Source: JBAXTZ01 sp037129925
Lineage (GTDB): Bacteria > Bacillota > Negativicutes > JBAXTZ01
DNA length: 64,000 nucleotides
Assembly (NCBI GenBank): GCA_037129925.1
Contig: JBAXTZ010000013.1
Location: 1 to 64,000 of the forward strand
Direction: 5' to 3'
In this document: one piece after another, positions 25,912 to 34,348 of the stretch
How positions within the stretch are numbered: position 1 is the first letter of the stretch
Layout: the number at the start of each line of letters is the position of its first letter
Program-made: the position numbers and the translations under genes
The notes under the pieces: generated by a model
Told to the model about the DNA's origin: nothing
The model's database searches: none
Seen by the model: only the letters and a program-made list of their open reading frames with translations

Positions 25912-25981
25912 AATCCCCAATCCCTAATCCCTAATCCCCAATCCCTACCCCCCAATCCCTAACCCCTAACCCCTAACCCCT
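25912..25981. repeat. Ten-unit heptanucleotide array (telomere-like CCCTAAT/CCCCAAT)
   Basis: Exactly ten 7-mers fill 70 bp: AATCCCC, AATCCCT (x2), AATCCCC, AATCCCT, ACCCCCC, AATCCCT, AACCCCT (x3). The G-rich minus strand could form G-quadruplexes. The array occupies nearly the whole gap before the M14 gene. Confidence 0.9.
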
Positions 25982-26002
25982 AAAAATTCCAAGAGGTGTA
26001 TG

Positions 26003-26833
26003 ATGTTTCCGAATTCTTTAGCAGTTGATGGTCGGGCGGGTTTGGCGGAACTGTTTTCCAAACTCGCTGTTCTGGAAAGTGCTGGTTGGACAAAGCAACT
26101 GGTGACTGAACAAATATTAGAGCGGGATGGGCGCATTGTCAAGTTGCCGATTTACGCTTACTACAATGCGCTGACTGTTGACTGGGTGGTTATCGGCGGC
26201 ATTCACGGACGGGAACCGGCAGGCGCTAATGCTATTAGTGAATACAGCAAACAATTGCTGGAATTGGGCAAAACGAAAAGTATTCTGATATTGCCGCTCT
26301 GCAACCCCTGGGGCTATCTGGAGCATAATCGCTATGGTCCGTATCAACAAAGTGTTGGCGATAGCGATCATTTACTGGGACGAGCCGAACTTCCGGCATG
26401 TCCGGAAGCTGGAGCGATCACCCGCTTTGTTACTGAAACAATCAAAATAAATGCCAATGCCGCGGTGCTGGATTTGCATGAAGATCCGGTCTATGAGGCA
26501 CCGGGGTATGTTTTAGATCGCTGGGGTACATACCTGTACATTTCCGGAACCAACTGGGAAAGCAGTCCGGTAGCTACCCGGGTGATACAACACTTGAAGA
26601 ATTGCGCGTTACCGCTAATTATCGATGGTGTTACCCGTTTTGAAGAGACTATTTCCAATGGTATAGTTCCGAACACCGAAGATGGTTCCATTGACGAATT
26701 GCTGCATAAACGCGGCGCTTGTCCGGTAATCACTGTAGAAAACATTCTCCACAGCGAAACTAACCCGCCATTAATGATTCGAATAGCGACCTATAATGAG
26801 GTATTGGCGGCGTTTTTCGGAAGGGGAGACTGA
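26003..26833 (+). CDS. M14-family zinc carboxypeptidase-like protein
   Basis: The protein has about 276 residues. Zinc-ligand motifs appear as GGIHGREPAGA (HxxE) and a later histidine in LDLHEDP, with VENI near the end as the likely catalytic glutamate region, the layout of M14/succinylglutamate-desuccinylase-type enzymes. There is no signal peptide. The ATG at 26003 is six nt after GAGGTG; the ATG at 26000 is also possible. The substrate is unknown; neighbours suggest peptide or cell-wall peptide breakdown. Confidence 0.72.
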   Translation: MFPNSLAVDGRAGLAELFSKLAVLESAGWTKQLVTEQILERDGRIVKLPIYAYYNALTVDWVVIGGIHGREPAGANAISEYSKQLLELGKTKSILILPLCNPWGYLEHNRYGPYQQSVGDSDHLLGRAELPACPEAGAITRFVTETIKINANAAVLDLHEDPVYEAPGYVLDRWGTYLYISGTNWESSPVATRVIQHLKNCALPLIIDGVTRFEETISNGIVPNTEDGSIDELLHKRGACPVITVENILHSETNPPLMIRIATYNEVLAAFFGRGD

Positions 26834-27486
26834 TGATCGAAGCTTTTGTTTTTGATATGGACGGAGTGATTACCGATACTGTTGAATATCATTGCCGCTC
26901 GTGGCAGGCCATTACTGATCGCGAGGGCTGGGAATTCGACAGTACGATTAACAAAAAACTGTTAGGGCTGACACGCGTTGACTCGTTAAAGCAAATTATG
27001 GCGCACAACAATTTGCAATTGAGCAAAGAAGAAATGGCGGCTATTTGCAAAGAGAAGAACGATAATTTTGTAAAGACAATAGCCGCTATGAGTGAGGCTG
27101 ATTTGCTGCCGGGAATCAAAGAATTACTGGTGGCGCTAAAAAACCGCGGCTACAAACTTTCGGTAGCATCGGCAAGTAAAAATGCTCCGCTCGTCTTAAA
27201 CAGTATTGGTATCGATGGACTGTTTGACAATATTTCCGACGGAAGTCATGTTAAGCAGGGCAAACCAGCGCCGGATATATTTTTGCACGCGGCAAACCAA
27301 CTGGGTGTGCGACCGGAAAACTGTGTTGTTTTCGAAGACGCGGTGGCCGGAGTTGAAGCGGCGCGAGCCGCCGGAATGCGGGTAGTGGGGATTGGCGACC
27401 TAGGTGTGCTAAAACACGCTGACTGCGTTTATGCATCGCCTAAAGACGTTGACATCGACGAAATGTTAAGCAAATTTGACATCTGA
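26833..27486 (+). CDS. pgmB: HAD hydrolase, beta-phosphoglucomutase family
   Basis: The 217-residue protein has the HAD motifs FDMDGVITDT (nucleophile D), SVASASKNAP and GKPAPDIFLHAANQLGV followed by VVFEDAVAGVEAA. The family includes beta-phosphoglucomutase, which isomerises beta-glucose-1-phosphate, and also sugar phosphatases. Its start overlaps the upstream stop by one base (ATGATG context). Confidence 0.82.
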   Translation: MIEAFVFDMDGVITDTVEYHCRSWQAITDREGWEFDSTINKKLLGLTRVDSLKQIMAHNNLQLSKEEMAAICKEKNDNFVKTIAAMSEADLLPGIKELLVALKNRGYKLSVASASKNAPLVLNSIGIDGLFDNISDGSHVKQGKPAPDIFLHAANQLGVRPENCVVFEDAVAGVEAARAAGMRVVGIGDLGVLKHADCVYASPKDVDIDEMLSKFDI

Positions 27487-27496
27487 GGCTTATTCT

Positions 27497-28234
27497 ATGA
27501 GGAAACCGATAATCGGCATAACTACTGATGCACAACTACCTGATGGAAACCGGGTAAAATCCGGCCGCTATTACGTTTCTAGCGCCTACATAAGCTCGGT
27601 GGAAATGGCTGACGGTATACCGATAATGCTGCCTGTGTCCGGGAATGATGCAGTTGTTTTAGCTCATGCCAACATGATTGACGGGTTGATACTCTGTGGT
27701 GGTGTGGACGTTAATCCATTAATGTTTGGCGAACAACCGCACCAGAAACTAATGGAAGTCTGTTCGGAGCGGGATTGGTATGAACAGGCATTGATTAGGG
27801 AAATTATGTTGCAAGCCAAGCCGATATTTGGCATTTGCCGCGGGGTGCAGATGTTAAATGTTGCCTGCGGCGGCACGCTCTGGCAAGACATATACACCGC
27901 GAATCCAAATGTTTTGAAACATCGCCAGGATATGGGCGGGCACTCGGGCAGTCACACCGTTCAGATGAAAAGCGGGTCGCTAATGCAAAAATGTTTAACA
28001 GACAATTTTGTTACCAACAGTTTTCATCATCAAGCTTGCAAGCAGCTTGCGCCGGAATTCATTGCGACAGCGTGGACGACGGACGGAATTATTGAGGCAA
28101 TTGAGAAACCAGGCGAAACATTAACGTTTGGGGTGCAATGGCACCCGGAACATATGACGGTCAGTCAGCCGCAAATGTTGACATTATTCAGGGAGCTTAC
28201 TGCTGCCGCAAAAAACCGAATGGAGCTTAATTGA
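27497..28234 (+). CDS. Class I glutamine amidotransferase-like hydrolase (peptidase C26, PuuD-like)
   Basis: The protein has 245 residues. The nucleophile elbow is FGICRGVQMLNVACGG and the His/Glu pair is in GVQWHPEHM. Relatives hydrolyse gamma-glutamyl bonds, for example gamma-glutamyl-GABA. The ATG at 27497 begins RKPIIGITTD, the family's normal start; an in-frame ATG 21 nt earlier lies inside the previous gene. It is followed immediately by pepA. Confidence 0.82.
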   Translation: MRKPIIGITTDAQLPDGNRVKSGRYYVSSAYISSVEMADGIPIMLPVSGNDAVVLAHANMIDGLILCGGVDVNPLMFGEQPHQKLMEVCSERDWYEQALIREIMLQAKPIFGICRGVQMLNVACGGTLWQDIYTANPNVLKHRQDMGGHSGSHTVQMKSGSLMQKCLTDNFVTNSFHHQACKQLAPEFIATAWTTDGIIEAIEKPGETLTFGVQWHPEHMTVSQPQMLTLFRELTAAAKNRMELN

Positions 28235-29730
28235 TGATCGTCGAAGTAAAGCAAAGTTGTGTAACCAAAATTGAGTGTGACGCGCTAATAGTAAATATTT
28301 TCGAGGGTGTGACCAGTCCGGGCGGCGCAACCGGCGCAGTGAACACGGCGCTTGGGAATGTTATTTCCCGGATGGCGAAAATCAATCCGGATTTTGGCAA
28401 GTTTGGCAAGGTTCACGAAATCTACACTTTTGGGAAAATTCCTGCTGAAAAAGTAATTGTCATCGGCATGGGAACACCGGGAAAGTTGAATTCGTTCAAA
28501 TTACGCCAGCTCGCCGGTATCGGCGTACGCGCCGCCCGCGATGGTAAAGCGAAAGTTGTGGCAACTATTGTGCATGGCGCCGGAATCGGCGGGTTTTCAA
28601 CAGAAATTGCCGCGCAAGCCACAGTCGAGGGCGCCGTCCTTGGCGAATATATATTCGACCGCTTCAAAACCACAAAACCGCAACGGGTAGAAAAACTGTT
28701 CGTGGTTGAGTATAACGAAGCAAAAACCGGCACTTTTACCGCGGCGAAAAACAATGCTATGATAGCGACTAAAGCGATTATGCTGGCGCGTGATTTGGGA
28801 AATTTGCCGGCTAATTATCTCAATCCTGATAAAATGGTTGAATTGGCACGCGAAATTGCCGTCAGTAACAATCTGAAAATTGATGTTTTCGCCAAGCCCG
28901 AATTGGAGCAGATGGGCGCTGGCGGGATATTGGCAGTCGGCGCGGGTAGCGCGAATCCGCCGTATCTGGTGGTGTTAGAGTACTGCGGTTGTCCTGAGTC
29001 TACCGAAAAGACCGCGCTAGTCGGAAAAGGCGTGATGTATGATTCAGGTGGGCTGAGTTTGAAAACACCGACATCAATGCGGCTGATGAAGGGCGATATG
29101 TCTGGCGCAGCAGCTTGTCTGGCGGCAATTCAGGCGGTAGCCGAGTATGGTTGGTCGGTCAATCTGCAAGTAGTGCTGCCGCTGGCAGAAAACATGCCGT
29201 CAGGAACGGCTTACAAAGTTGATGACGTTCTGACAATGTTAAATGGAAAAACTGTCGAAGTAGTTAATACAGATGCCGAGGGGCGGTTGATTTTGGCAGA
29301 CGCGCTATATTACGCAAAAAAGACCGGCGTGACCGGCATCGTGGATATCGCGACTTTGACAGGCGCCGCCAGTGTAGCGCTGGGCGATGTAGCGGCGGTT
29401 ATGACTAACAATAAAGCGCTATGTGATATTGTTAAGAGCGCGGCAGTAGAATGTAACGAACGAATGTGGGAATTGCCGATGTTTGATGAATACGCCGAGG
29501 GGCTGGAAAGTACCGTTGCGGACATGAGCCATTGCGCGGGAAAGGGTGGTGGAGCAATAACAGCCGCGAAATTTCTGGAAAAATTTGTTGACGAAACACC
29601 GTGGGTGCATATCGACATCGGCGGCGCGGCCGATATTGAAAATCCTTATGGTTGCTTGGCAGCAGGTTGCACCGGATTTGGCACACGCACATTGATCAGA
29701 TTTGCTGAATTAATGGCGCGAAAAAATTAG
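28234..29730 (+). CDS. pepA: Leucyl aminopeptidase (M17)
   Basis: The 498-residue protein has the M17 metal site: VGKGVMYDSGGLSLK, GDMSGAA, NTDAEGRLILADAL. It releases N-terminal residues from peptides and needs two metal ions. Its ATG shares one base with the upstream stop. In E. coli PepA also binds DNA; nothing in this sequence speaks to that. Confidence 0.94.
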   Translation: MIVEVKQSCVTKIECDALIVNIFEGVTSPGGATGAVNTALGNVISRMAKINPDFGKFGKVHEIYTFGKIPAEKVIVIGMGTPGKLNSFKLRQLAGIGVRAARDGKAKVVATIVHGAGIGGFSTEIAAQATVEGAVLGEYIFDRFKTTKPQRVEKLFVVEYNEAKTGTFTAAKNNAMIATKAIMLARDLGNLPANYLNPDKMVELAREIAVSNNLKIDVFAKPELEQMGAGGILAVGAGSANPPYLVVLEYCGCPESTEKTALVGKGVMYDSGGLSLKTPTSMRLMKGDMSGAAACLAAIQAVAEYGWSVNLQVVLPLAENMPSGTAYKVDDVLTMLNGKTVEVVNTDAEGRLILADALYYAKKTGVTGIVDIATLTGAASVALGDVAAVMTNNKALCDIVKSAAVECNERMWELPMFDEYAEGLESTVADMSHCAGKGGGAITAAKFLEKFVDETPWVHIDIGGAADIENPYGCLAAGCTGFGTRTLIRFAELMARKN

Positions 29731-29739
29731 CGAGGTTTT

Positions 29740-30261
29740 ATGAAAATCAATGCGGTTGTGGTATCTGTACCGCGCGAGTACGTCTATCGAGTGCTAAATA
29801 TTCACAAACAAAGTTTTCCTAATGACTGTGAAGCCAGGTTAGTGGCCGGATTAGCTGCGACCGATAACTATATTGACGAGTTATCGCTTGCCGGAGTGGT
29901 AGACGGACGCTACATATCCCATGTATTGCTAAGCAAAATTACGATACAGTCCGGTTCACAAGAAATTTCGGCATTGGCATTAGCTCCGGTTGCAACACTA
30001 CCGCGGTTTAGAGCGTTAGGCGTGGCATCGCATTTGATTGAATACGCGATCGAAAGAGCCAGAAAAATGCGTTATGAATTTATTGTAGTTCTTGGCGATC
30101 CAAAATTTTATTCGCGTTTTGGATTTGTCTCTGCAAGTCAGTATAATATCAGCGGCCCATATGCGGTTGCAGACGAGAATTTTATGGCGTTAAAAATCGG
30201 CGCACTGCGAAATTTTCCCGGTGGCACGGTAGTTTATTCCGAACCGTTTGCCAATGTTTAG
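29740..30261 (+). CDS. GNAT-family N-acetyltransferase
   Basis: The 173-residue protein has GNAT strands and an acetyl-CoA site around LGVASHLIEYAIERARKM, then VVLGDPKFYSRFGFVSAS, typical of YhbS-type acetyltransferases. The substrate is unknown. It follows pepA by 9 bp and probably closes that operon. Confidence 0.82.
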   Translation: MKINAVVVSVPREYVYRVLNIHKQSFPNDCEARLVAGLAATDNYIDELSLAGVVDGRYISHVLLSKITIQSGSQEISALALAPVATLPRFRALGVASHLIEYAIERARKMRYEFIVVLGDPKFYSRFGFVSASQYNISGPYAVADENFMALKIGALRNFPGGTVVYSEPFANV

Positions 30262-30297
30262 TCAGTCCTGAAATTTAATAACTAATTATAGGAGAAA

Positions 30298-31440
30298 ATG
30301 ATGGATCTTAATTTTACCGAAGAGCAATTGATGATTCAGAAATTGGCAAAAGATTTTGCTGAAAAACGGCTCGTTCCCACGGTGTCCGAGCGCGACGACA
30401 ACTCGGAATTCAATCGTCCGCTGATGGACGAGATGGTCAAACTGGGTCTCCAGGCGATTCCGTTTCCTGAAGAGTATGGTGGCAGCGGCGCCGGGTATCT
30501 TGCCTATATTATGGCTGTGGAAGAAATCAGCAAGTATGATGATGGCGCCGGTATAACTTTTTGCGCGTCAGCATCACTCTGCGGTTATCCGATTTTCGCC
30601 TTTGGCACCGAAGAGCAAAAGCAAAAATATCTCCGCCCGTTATGCCTGGGTGAGACAATTGGCGCTTTTGGTTTGACTGAGGCCAACGCCGGCAGCGATG
30701 CCAGCGCCCAGACAACAGTGGCAGTTTTGGACAATGATGAATATGTAATTAACGGCGCCAAATTATTTATAACTAACGGCGGCGAAGCCGAGACTTACGT
30801 GGTAATGGCAATGACCGATAAACCACGGGGTACGCGGGGAATTTCGGCGTTTATCGTCGAAAAAGGCACTCCGGGATTTACGTTTGGCAAACGCGAACAT
30901 AAATTAGGGATCAATACCTCGATAACTATGGAATTAGTGTTTCAAAACTGTCGAATTCCCAAAGAAAACCTGCTCGGTAAACTAGGTCAGGGTTTCCGCA
31001 TTGCGATGGAAACTTTGGACGGCGGTCGTATTGGTGTCGCGGCGCAAGCTTGCGGCATTGCTCAAGCCGCGATTGATCACGCTGTAAAATACGCCAAGAT
31101 GCGCGAACAGTTTGGCAAACCAATCGCCGCTCAGCAAGCAATTGCCTTTATGTTGGCGGATATGCAGACTGAAACTGATGCTGCCCGCTTGCTGATTTAT
31201 CGCGCTGCCTGGTTAAAAGAAACTGGCAAGCCATACGCTAAAGAAGCGGCGATGGCAAAATTATTTGCGTCCGATGTCGCCATGAAAGTTACCACCGATG
31301 CTGTACAAATATTCGGCGGCTATGGCTATAGCCGGGAGTATCCGGTAGAACGGTTGATGCGGAACGCCAAAATTACCCAAATCTATGAAGGCACTAATCA
31401 AATTCAAAAGCTGGTAATTTCGGCGGCGATGTTGAAGTAG
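30298..31440 (+). CDS. Acyl-CoA dehydrogenase (Bcd/CarC-like)
   Basis: The 380-residue flavoprotein carries GAFGLTEANAGSDAS, KLFITNGG and the catalytic-base region YGYSREYPVERLMRNAKITQ with IYEGTNQIQ. It oxidises acyl-CoA or, with the Etf encoded next, reduces enoyl-CoA. Start is ATG 30298 or 30301, after GGAGAAA. The order acd-etfB-etfA with a ferredoxin domain matches CarCDE and Bcd/Etf electron-bifurcating sets. Confidence 0.92.
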   Translation: MMDLNFTEEQLMIQKLAKDFAEKRLVPTVSERDDNSEFNRPLMDEMVKLGLQAIPFPEEYGGSGAGYLAYIMAVEEISKYDDGAGITFCASASLCGYPIFAFGTEEQKQKYLRPLCLGETIGAFGLTEANAGSDASAQTTVAVLDNDEYVINGAKLFITNGGEAETYVVMAMTDKPRGTRGISAFIVEKGTPGFTFGKREHKLGINTSITMELVFQNCRIPKENLLGKLGQGFRIAMETLDGGRIGVAAQACGIAQAAIDHAVKYAKMREQFGKPIAAQQAIAFMLADMQTETDAARLLIYRAAWLKETGKPYAKEAAMAKLFASDVAMKVTTDAVQIFGGYGYSREYPVERLMRNAKITQIYEGTNQIQKLVISAAMLK

Positions 31441-31508
31441 GTTCCGGAAAAAAGGTTAATAGCAGTAAAGACATAAAGTAAATGCCAAATAACGAAAGGA
31501 ATTCGATA

Positions 31509-32294
31509 ATGAATATTATTGTTTGCATCAAGCAAGTGCCGGATACCACAGAAGTAAAAATTGATCCGGTTACCAATACGCTTATTCGTCAAGGCGTGCC
31601 GAGCATTGTTAATCCATTCGACAAAAATGCCGTCGAAGCAGCAATACAGTTGCGGGAACTGCATGGCGGCAAAGTTACTATTCTCAGCATGGGACCACCC
31701 CAAGCCAAAGATGCGCTTAAAGAATGTATTGTTATGGGCGCGGACGAAGCGGTTTTGGTAAGTGATCGGGCGTTCGGCGGCGCGGATACTTTGGCAACCA
31801 GCTATACTTTGGCAGCTGCGATTCGCGCGTTGGGAAAATTTGACATAATTCTATGTGGGAAACAGGCTATTGACGGCGATACTGCCCAAGTTGGTCCGGA
31901 AATCGCCGAGTATCTGAATATGCCGCAAGTAACTTACGCGGCAAAAATCGAATTAGTCAATGAAAAGACGTTACGTGTTCACCGTGAGCAAGATGACTGC
32001 TACGAAGTTATCGAAGCCCAGATGCCGGTGATGATAACGGCCGTGAAGTCATTAAATGAACCACGACTGGGTACGGTATGGGGATGTGTGCGTGCCTGCC
32101 GCGGCGAGATAAAGTTGTTAACTGCCGCTGATATGCCGGTAAACTATGACCGGTTGGGACTAAAGGGCAGTCCGACGCAAGTCCGGCAGATATTCACACC
32201 CGAAGCCCGCGGACTGGGCAAGATAATTTCCGGCATTCCGGCAGCAGAAGCCGCAGAACAGTTAGCTCAAATGCTTTGCAAGAGCATCGGCTAG
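31509..32294 (+). CDS. etfB: Electron transfer flavoprotein beta subunit
   Basis: The 261-residue protein starts MNIIVCIKQVPDTTEVKID, the family signature, with VNPFDKNAVEAA and CGKQAIDGDTAQVGPEIAEYL. It pairs with EtfA to carry electrons to or from the acyl-CoA dehydrogenase. The ATG at 31509 has AAAGGA upstream; a frame opening at 31482 is not supported by a ribosome site. Confidence 0.95.
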   Translation: MNIIVCIKQVPDTTEVKIDPVTNTLIRQGVPSIVNPFDKNAVEAAIQLRELHGGKVTILSMGPPQAKDALKECIVMGADEAVLVSDRAFGGADTLATSYTLAAAIRALGKFDIILCGKQAIDGDTAQVGPEIAEYLNMPQVTYAAKIELVNEKTLRVHREQDDCYEVIEAQMPVMITAVKSLNEPRLGTVWGCVRACRGEIKLLTAADMPVNYDRLGLKGSPTQVRQIFTPEARGLGKIISGIPAAEAAEQLAQMLCKSIG

Positions 32295-32302
32295 GAGGAA
32301 TA

Positions 32303-33499
32303 ATGGCAATAAGAATAATAAATGAAAAATGTATCGGCTGTTCATTGTGCGTAAAGGTTTGTCCGTTTGCCGCGTTGGAAATGGTTGACGGCAAGGCGGT
32401 TATCGGTATTGGTTGTACCGCTTGCGGCGTCTGCGTGGAAAAGTGTCCGGTAAAAGCGATCGTTAACGAAGAAGAACAAAAATTTGGCGTAGTAAATGTC
32501 GCGCTATACAGCGGTGTGTGGGTATATATCGAGCAACACCAAGGGAAAATTAAAGATGTCGCGCATGAATTGCTGGCCGAAGGCCGGAAACTGGCCGATG
32601 AGCTGAATTGCGAATTGAGCGGCGTGCTACTGGGAAAAGATGTTCGCGGGTTATGCAAAGAAGTTATTGCCAGTGGCGCTGACAAAGTATATTTAGTCGA
32701 GGCTGAGGAGTTTGCCAACTATTCTACTGAAGGTCATGCCAAAGCCATTACTCAGTTGATTAACGACCATAAACCGTCCGTTATCTTGATGGGAGCAACA
32801 CCGGATGGTCGCGATCTTGGGCCGCGGATTGCTTGCCGGGTCGGAACCGGATTGACGGCCGACTGCACAAGTCTGGCAGTTGATGTGGAAAAAGGCTTGA
32901 TCGAATGGACGCGTCCGGCATTTGGCGGAAACATTATGGCGACCATTCTCTGTCCAAATCACCGTCCACAAATGGGAACGGTTCGCCCGAAAGTATTTAA
33001 GCGGGCAGCGCAAGATTTTAGCCGCAGCGGCGAAATCATCGATGTGCAATCGACAGTTGTTCCAACTGATATTCGCACTAAACTGGTGGAGATTATCAAA
33101 GTAACTACTGCTGCGTGTAACCTTGAAGAAGCGGAAATAATTGTCTCCGGCGGACGAGGTATGCAGGCTCCGGAAAATTTCGCACTGATCAAAGAATTGG
33201 CCGACGTATTAGGCGGCGCGGTCGGCGCCAGCCGGGCGGCAGTCGATGCCGGCTGGATGCCGCAGTTCCATCAGGTCGGGCAAACCGGCAAGACTGTCGG
33301 GCCGAAAATTTACTTTGCCTGCGGTATTAGTGGCGCTATCCAGCATATCGCCGGAATGAGCAGCTCGGATATTATTGTTGCTATTAACAAAGACCCGGAA
33401 GCGACGATATTCAAAGTAGCTGATTACGGAATAGTCGGCGACGTTTTTGAAGTGTTGCCGGCGTTGATATCCGAGTTCCGTAAAATCAAAGAAGCGTAG
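32303..33499 (+). CDS. etfA: Electron transfer flavoprotein alpha subunit with N-terminal 2x[4Fe-4S] domain
   Basis: The 398-residue protein begins with two ferredoxin motifs, CIGCSLCVKVCP and CTACGVCVEKCP (residues about 9-50), joined to a complete EtfA with the C-terminal FAD region SGGRGMQAPENF, VDAGWMPQFHQVGQTGKTVGP and ACGISGAIQH. Such EtfAs occur in electron-confurcating/bifurcating complexes, for example CarE of Acetobacterium. GGAGG precedes the ATG. Confidence 0.95.
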   Translation: MAIRIINEKCIGCSLCVKVCPFAALEMVDGKAVIGIGCTACGVCVEKCPVKAIVNEEEQKFGVVNVALYSGVWVYIEQHQGKIKDVAHELLAEGRKLADELNCELSGVLLGKDVRGLCKEVIASGADKVYLVEAEEFANYSTEGHAKAITQLINDHKPSVILMGATPDGRDLGPRIACRVGTGLTADCTSLAVDVEKGLIEWTRPAFGGNIMATILCPNHRPQMGTVRPKVFKRAAQDFSRSGEIIDVQSTVVPTDIRTKLVEIIKVTTAACNLEEAEIIVSGGRGMQAPENFALIKELADVLGGAVGASRAAVDAGWMPQFHQVGQTGKTVGPKIYFACGISGAIQHIAGMSSSDIIVAINKDPEATIFKVADYGIVGDVFEVLPALISEFRKIKEA

Positions 33500-33502
33500 A
33501 GT

Positions 33503-33523
33503 AAAGCTGAAAGTTGAAAGCTT
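33503..33523. repeat. Three-unit heptamer run after etfA
   Basis: AAAGCTG, AAAGTTG, AAAGCTT are three successive 7-mers in the gap before the terminator. Confidence 0.45.
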
Positions 33524-33534
33524 AAAATAAAAAA

Positions 33535-33568
33535 AGCCCGCTTGGCTATTGTCAAGCGGACTTTTTTT
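33535..33568 (+). terminator. Intrinsic terminator after etfA
   Basis: A ten-position stem with one mismatch (33535-33544 with 33553-33562) is followed by seven T. It lies between convergent genes and also has an A-run on the left, so it may work in both directions. Confidence 0.88.
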
Positions 33569-33592
33569 GGTTCGGGCGGCTTTGCTACCTGT

Positions 33593-33922
33593 TTAAAACG
33601 AGTGCTGCTCCTGGAGCCGAATAAGGTTTAACTCGGCTTCAGCTGCTGAAGCAAGCCGTTGCCCATAGTCAATATCTTCGGCGCTACCGTGGTGTTTTTG
33701 TGCGTCAGATGAAACTTGCGCTTTAAATGCGTCCAAAATCCCCGGATATGTCCGCTCATAATTAACCAGATATTGACAATCATCATAGAATTTATTACCT
33801 GATGAAGAACTGCCGCCTTTGCCATAAGTAAATTTAAAATTACCCTCGCCGAAATTCAATGCCTCAAACGTGCCGCCCTGCACTGCAGATAATTCGTCAA
33901 TGTCAATGATTCTTCTTTCCAT
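33593..33922 (-). CDS. Small protein with double-glycine leader (putative secreted peptide)
   Basis: No known family is recognised. The 109-residue protein begins MERRIIDIDELSAVQGG, which has the LSxVxGG double-glycine pattern of leaders cleaved by C39-peptidase ABC exporters. Cleavage after G17 would leave about 92 residues with a Gly/Ser-rich stretch (KGGSSSSGNK), one Cys and a helical acidic C-terminus. GGAGGT nine nt before the ATG on the minus strand supports translation. There is no exporter, modification enzyme or immunity gene nearby, so it is an orphan; it could be a bacteriocin-like or signalling peptide. Confidence 0.65.
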   Translation of the reverse strand: MERRIIDIDELSAVQGGTFEALNFGEGNFKFTYGKGGSSSSGNKFYDDCQYLVNYERTYPGILDAFKAQVSSDAQKHHGSAEDIDYGQRLASAAEAELNLIRLQEQHSF

Positions 33923-34100
33923 AATCCTGTTACCTCCGCTAAATTGTTCGAACTAATTCTAATGAGTTTTGTCTAACCGCTATGAACCAGTTGCCTGCGT
34001 TGCGGTTTACTTGCCTTATTGTACTATATCATTGTGGAGAAATTAAGGAGTTAGGTCGGAATATTTGTAAAATAACTTAGCTGATTCCGTTAATAGACTA

Positions 34101-34128
34101 TTTACATATTGATATTATGCTGTATAAT
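34101..34128 (+). promoter_or_regulatory. Strong promoter in the gap before the MFS exporter
   Basis: TTTACA (34101-34106), 16-nt spacer, perfect TATAAT (34123-34128). A second perfect -10-like context of this kind before a long non-coding stretch suggests an RNA gene or a structured leader. Confidence 0.6.
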
Positions 34129-34134
34129 TAATAG

Positions 34135-34290
34135 CGAAGCAGCGGGGTATTTTTTGATGCCGTTCTTTTGGCGGGGGGCGGTTTTGATGGTGGGGGTACC
34201 CTGCTGTGCAGTTTTTTTTGTACAGCCGCTAGAAAAATCAAATTAAAATAGAAATTACTCGTGATTACACCGGCGGATGCCGGTTTTTTT
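34135..34290 (+). ncRNA. Putative structured RNA or leader, about 155 nt
   Basis: Between the promoter at 34101-34128 and an intrinsic terminator (ACCGGC-GGAT-GCCGGT with seven T, 34269-34290) there is no open frame. Complementary segments AGCAGCGGGGTA and TACCCTGCTG could close a long stem, and G-tracts (GGCGGGGGGCGG and GGTGGGGG) lie in between. An earlier CTGC-TGT-GCAG plus eight T may be a second stop. Length and layout would fit a 6S-like or other small RNA, or an attenuator for the MFS gene at 34349; I cannot assign a family. Confidence 0.4.
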
Positions 34291-34348
34291 ATTATATTGT
34301 TGAGTCAGCGCAACTCAGCTTGCAAAATTCATTTTTTTGGCAGGTGTT

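Noticed and set aside
25912..25981. True telomere or chromosome end
   Set aside because: The heptamer array is only 70 bp and is embedded between ordinary genes, so linear-chromosome ends are not implied.
29310..29692. Minus-strand frames within pepA
   Set aside because: They overlap conserved M17 active-site codons on the plus strand and have no start signals.
33923..34348. Known riboswitch upstream of the MFS exporter
   Set aside because: No sequence motif of a class I know was found; only a promoter, possible pairing and a terminator can be supported.
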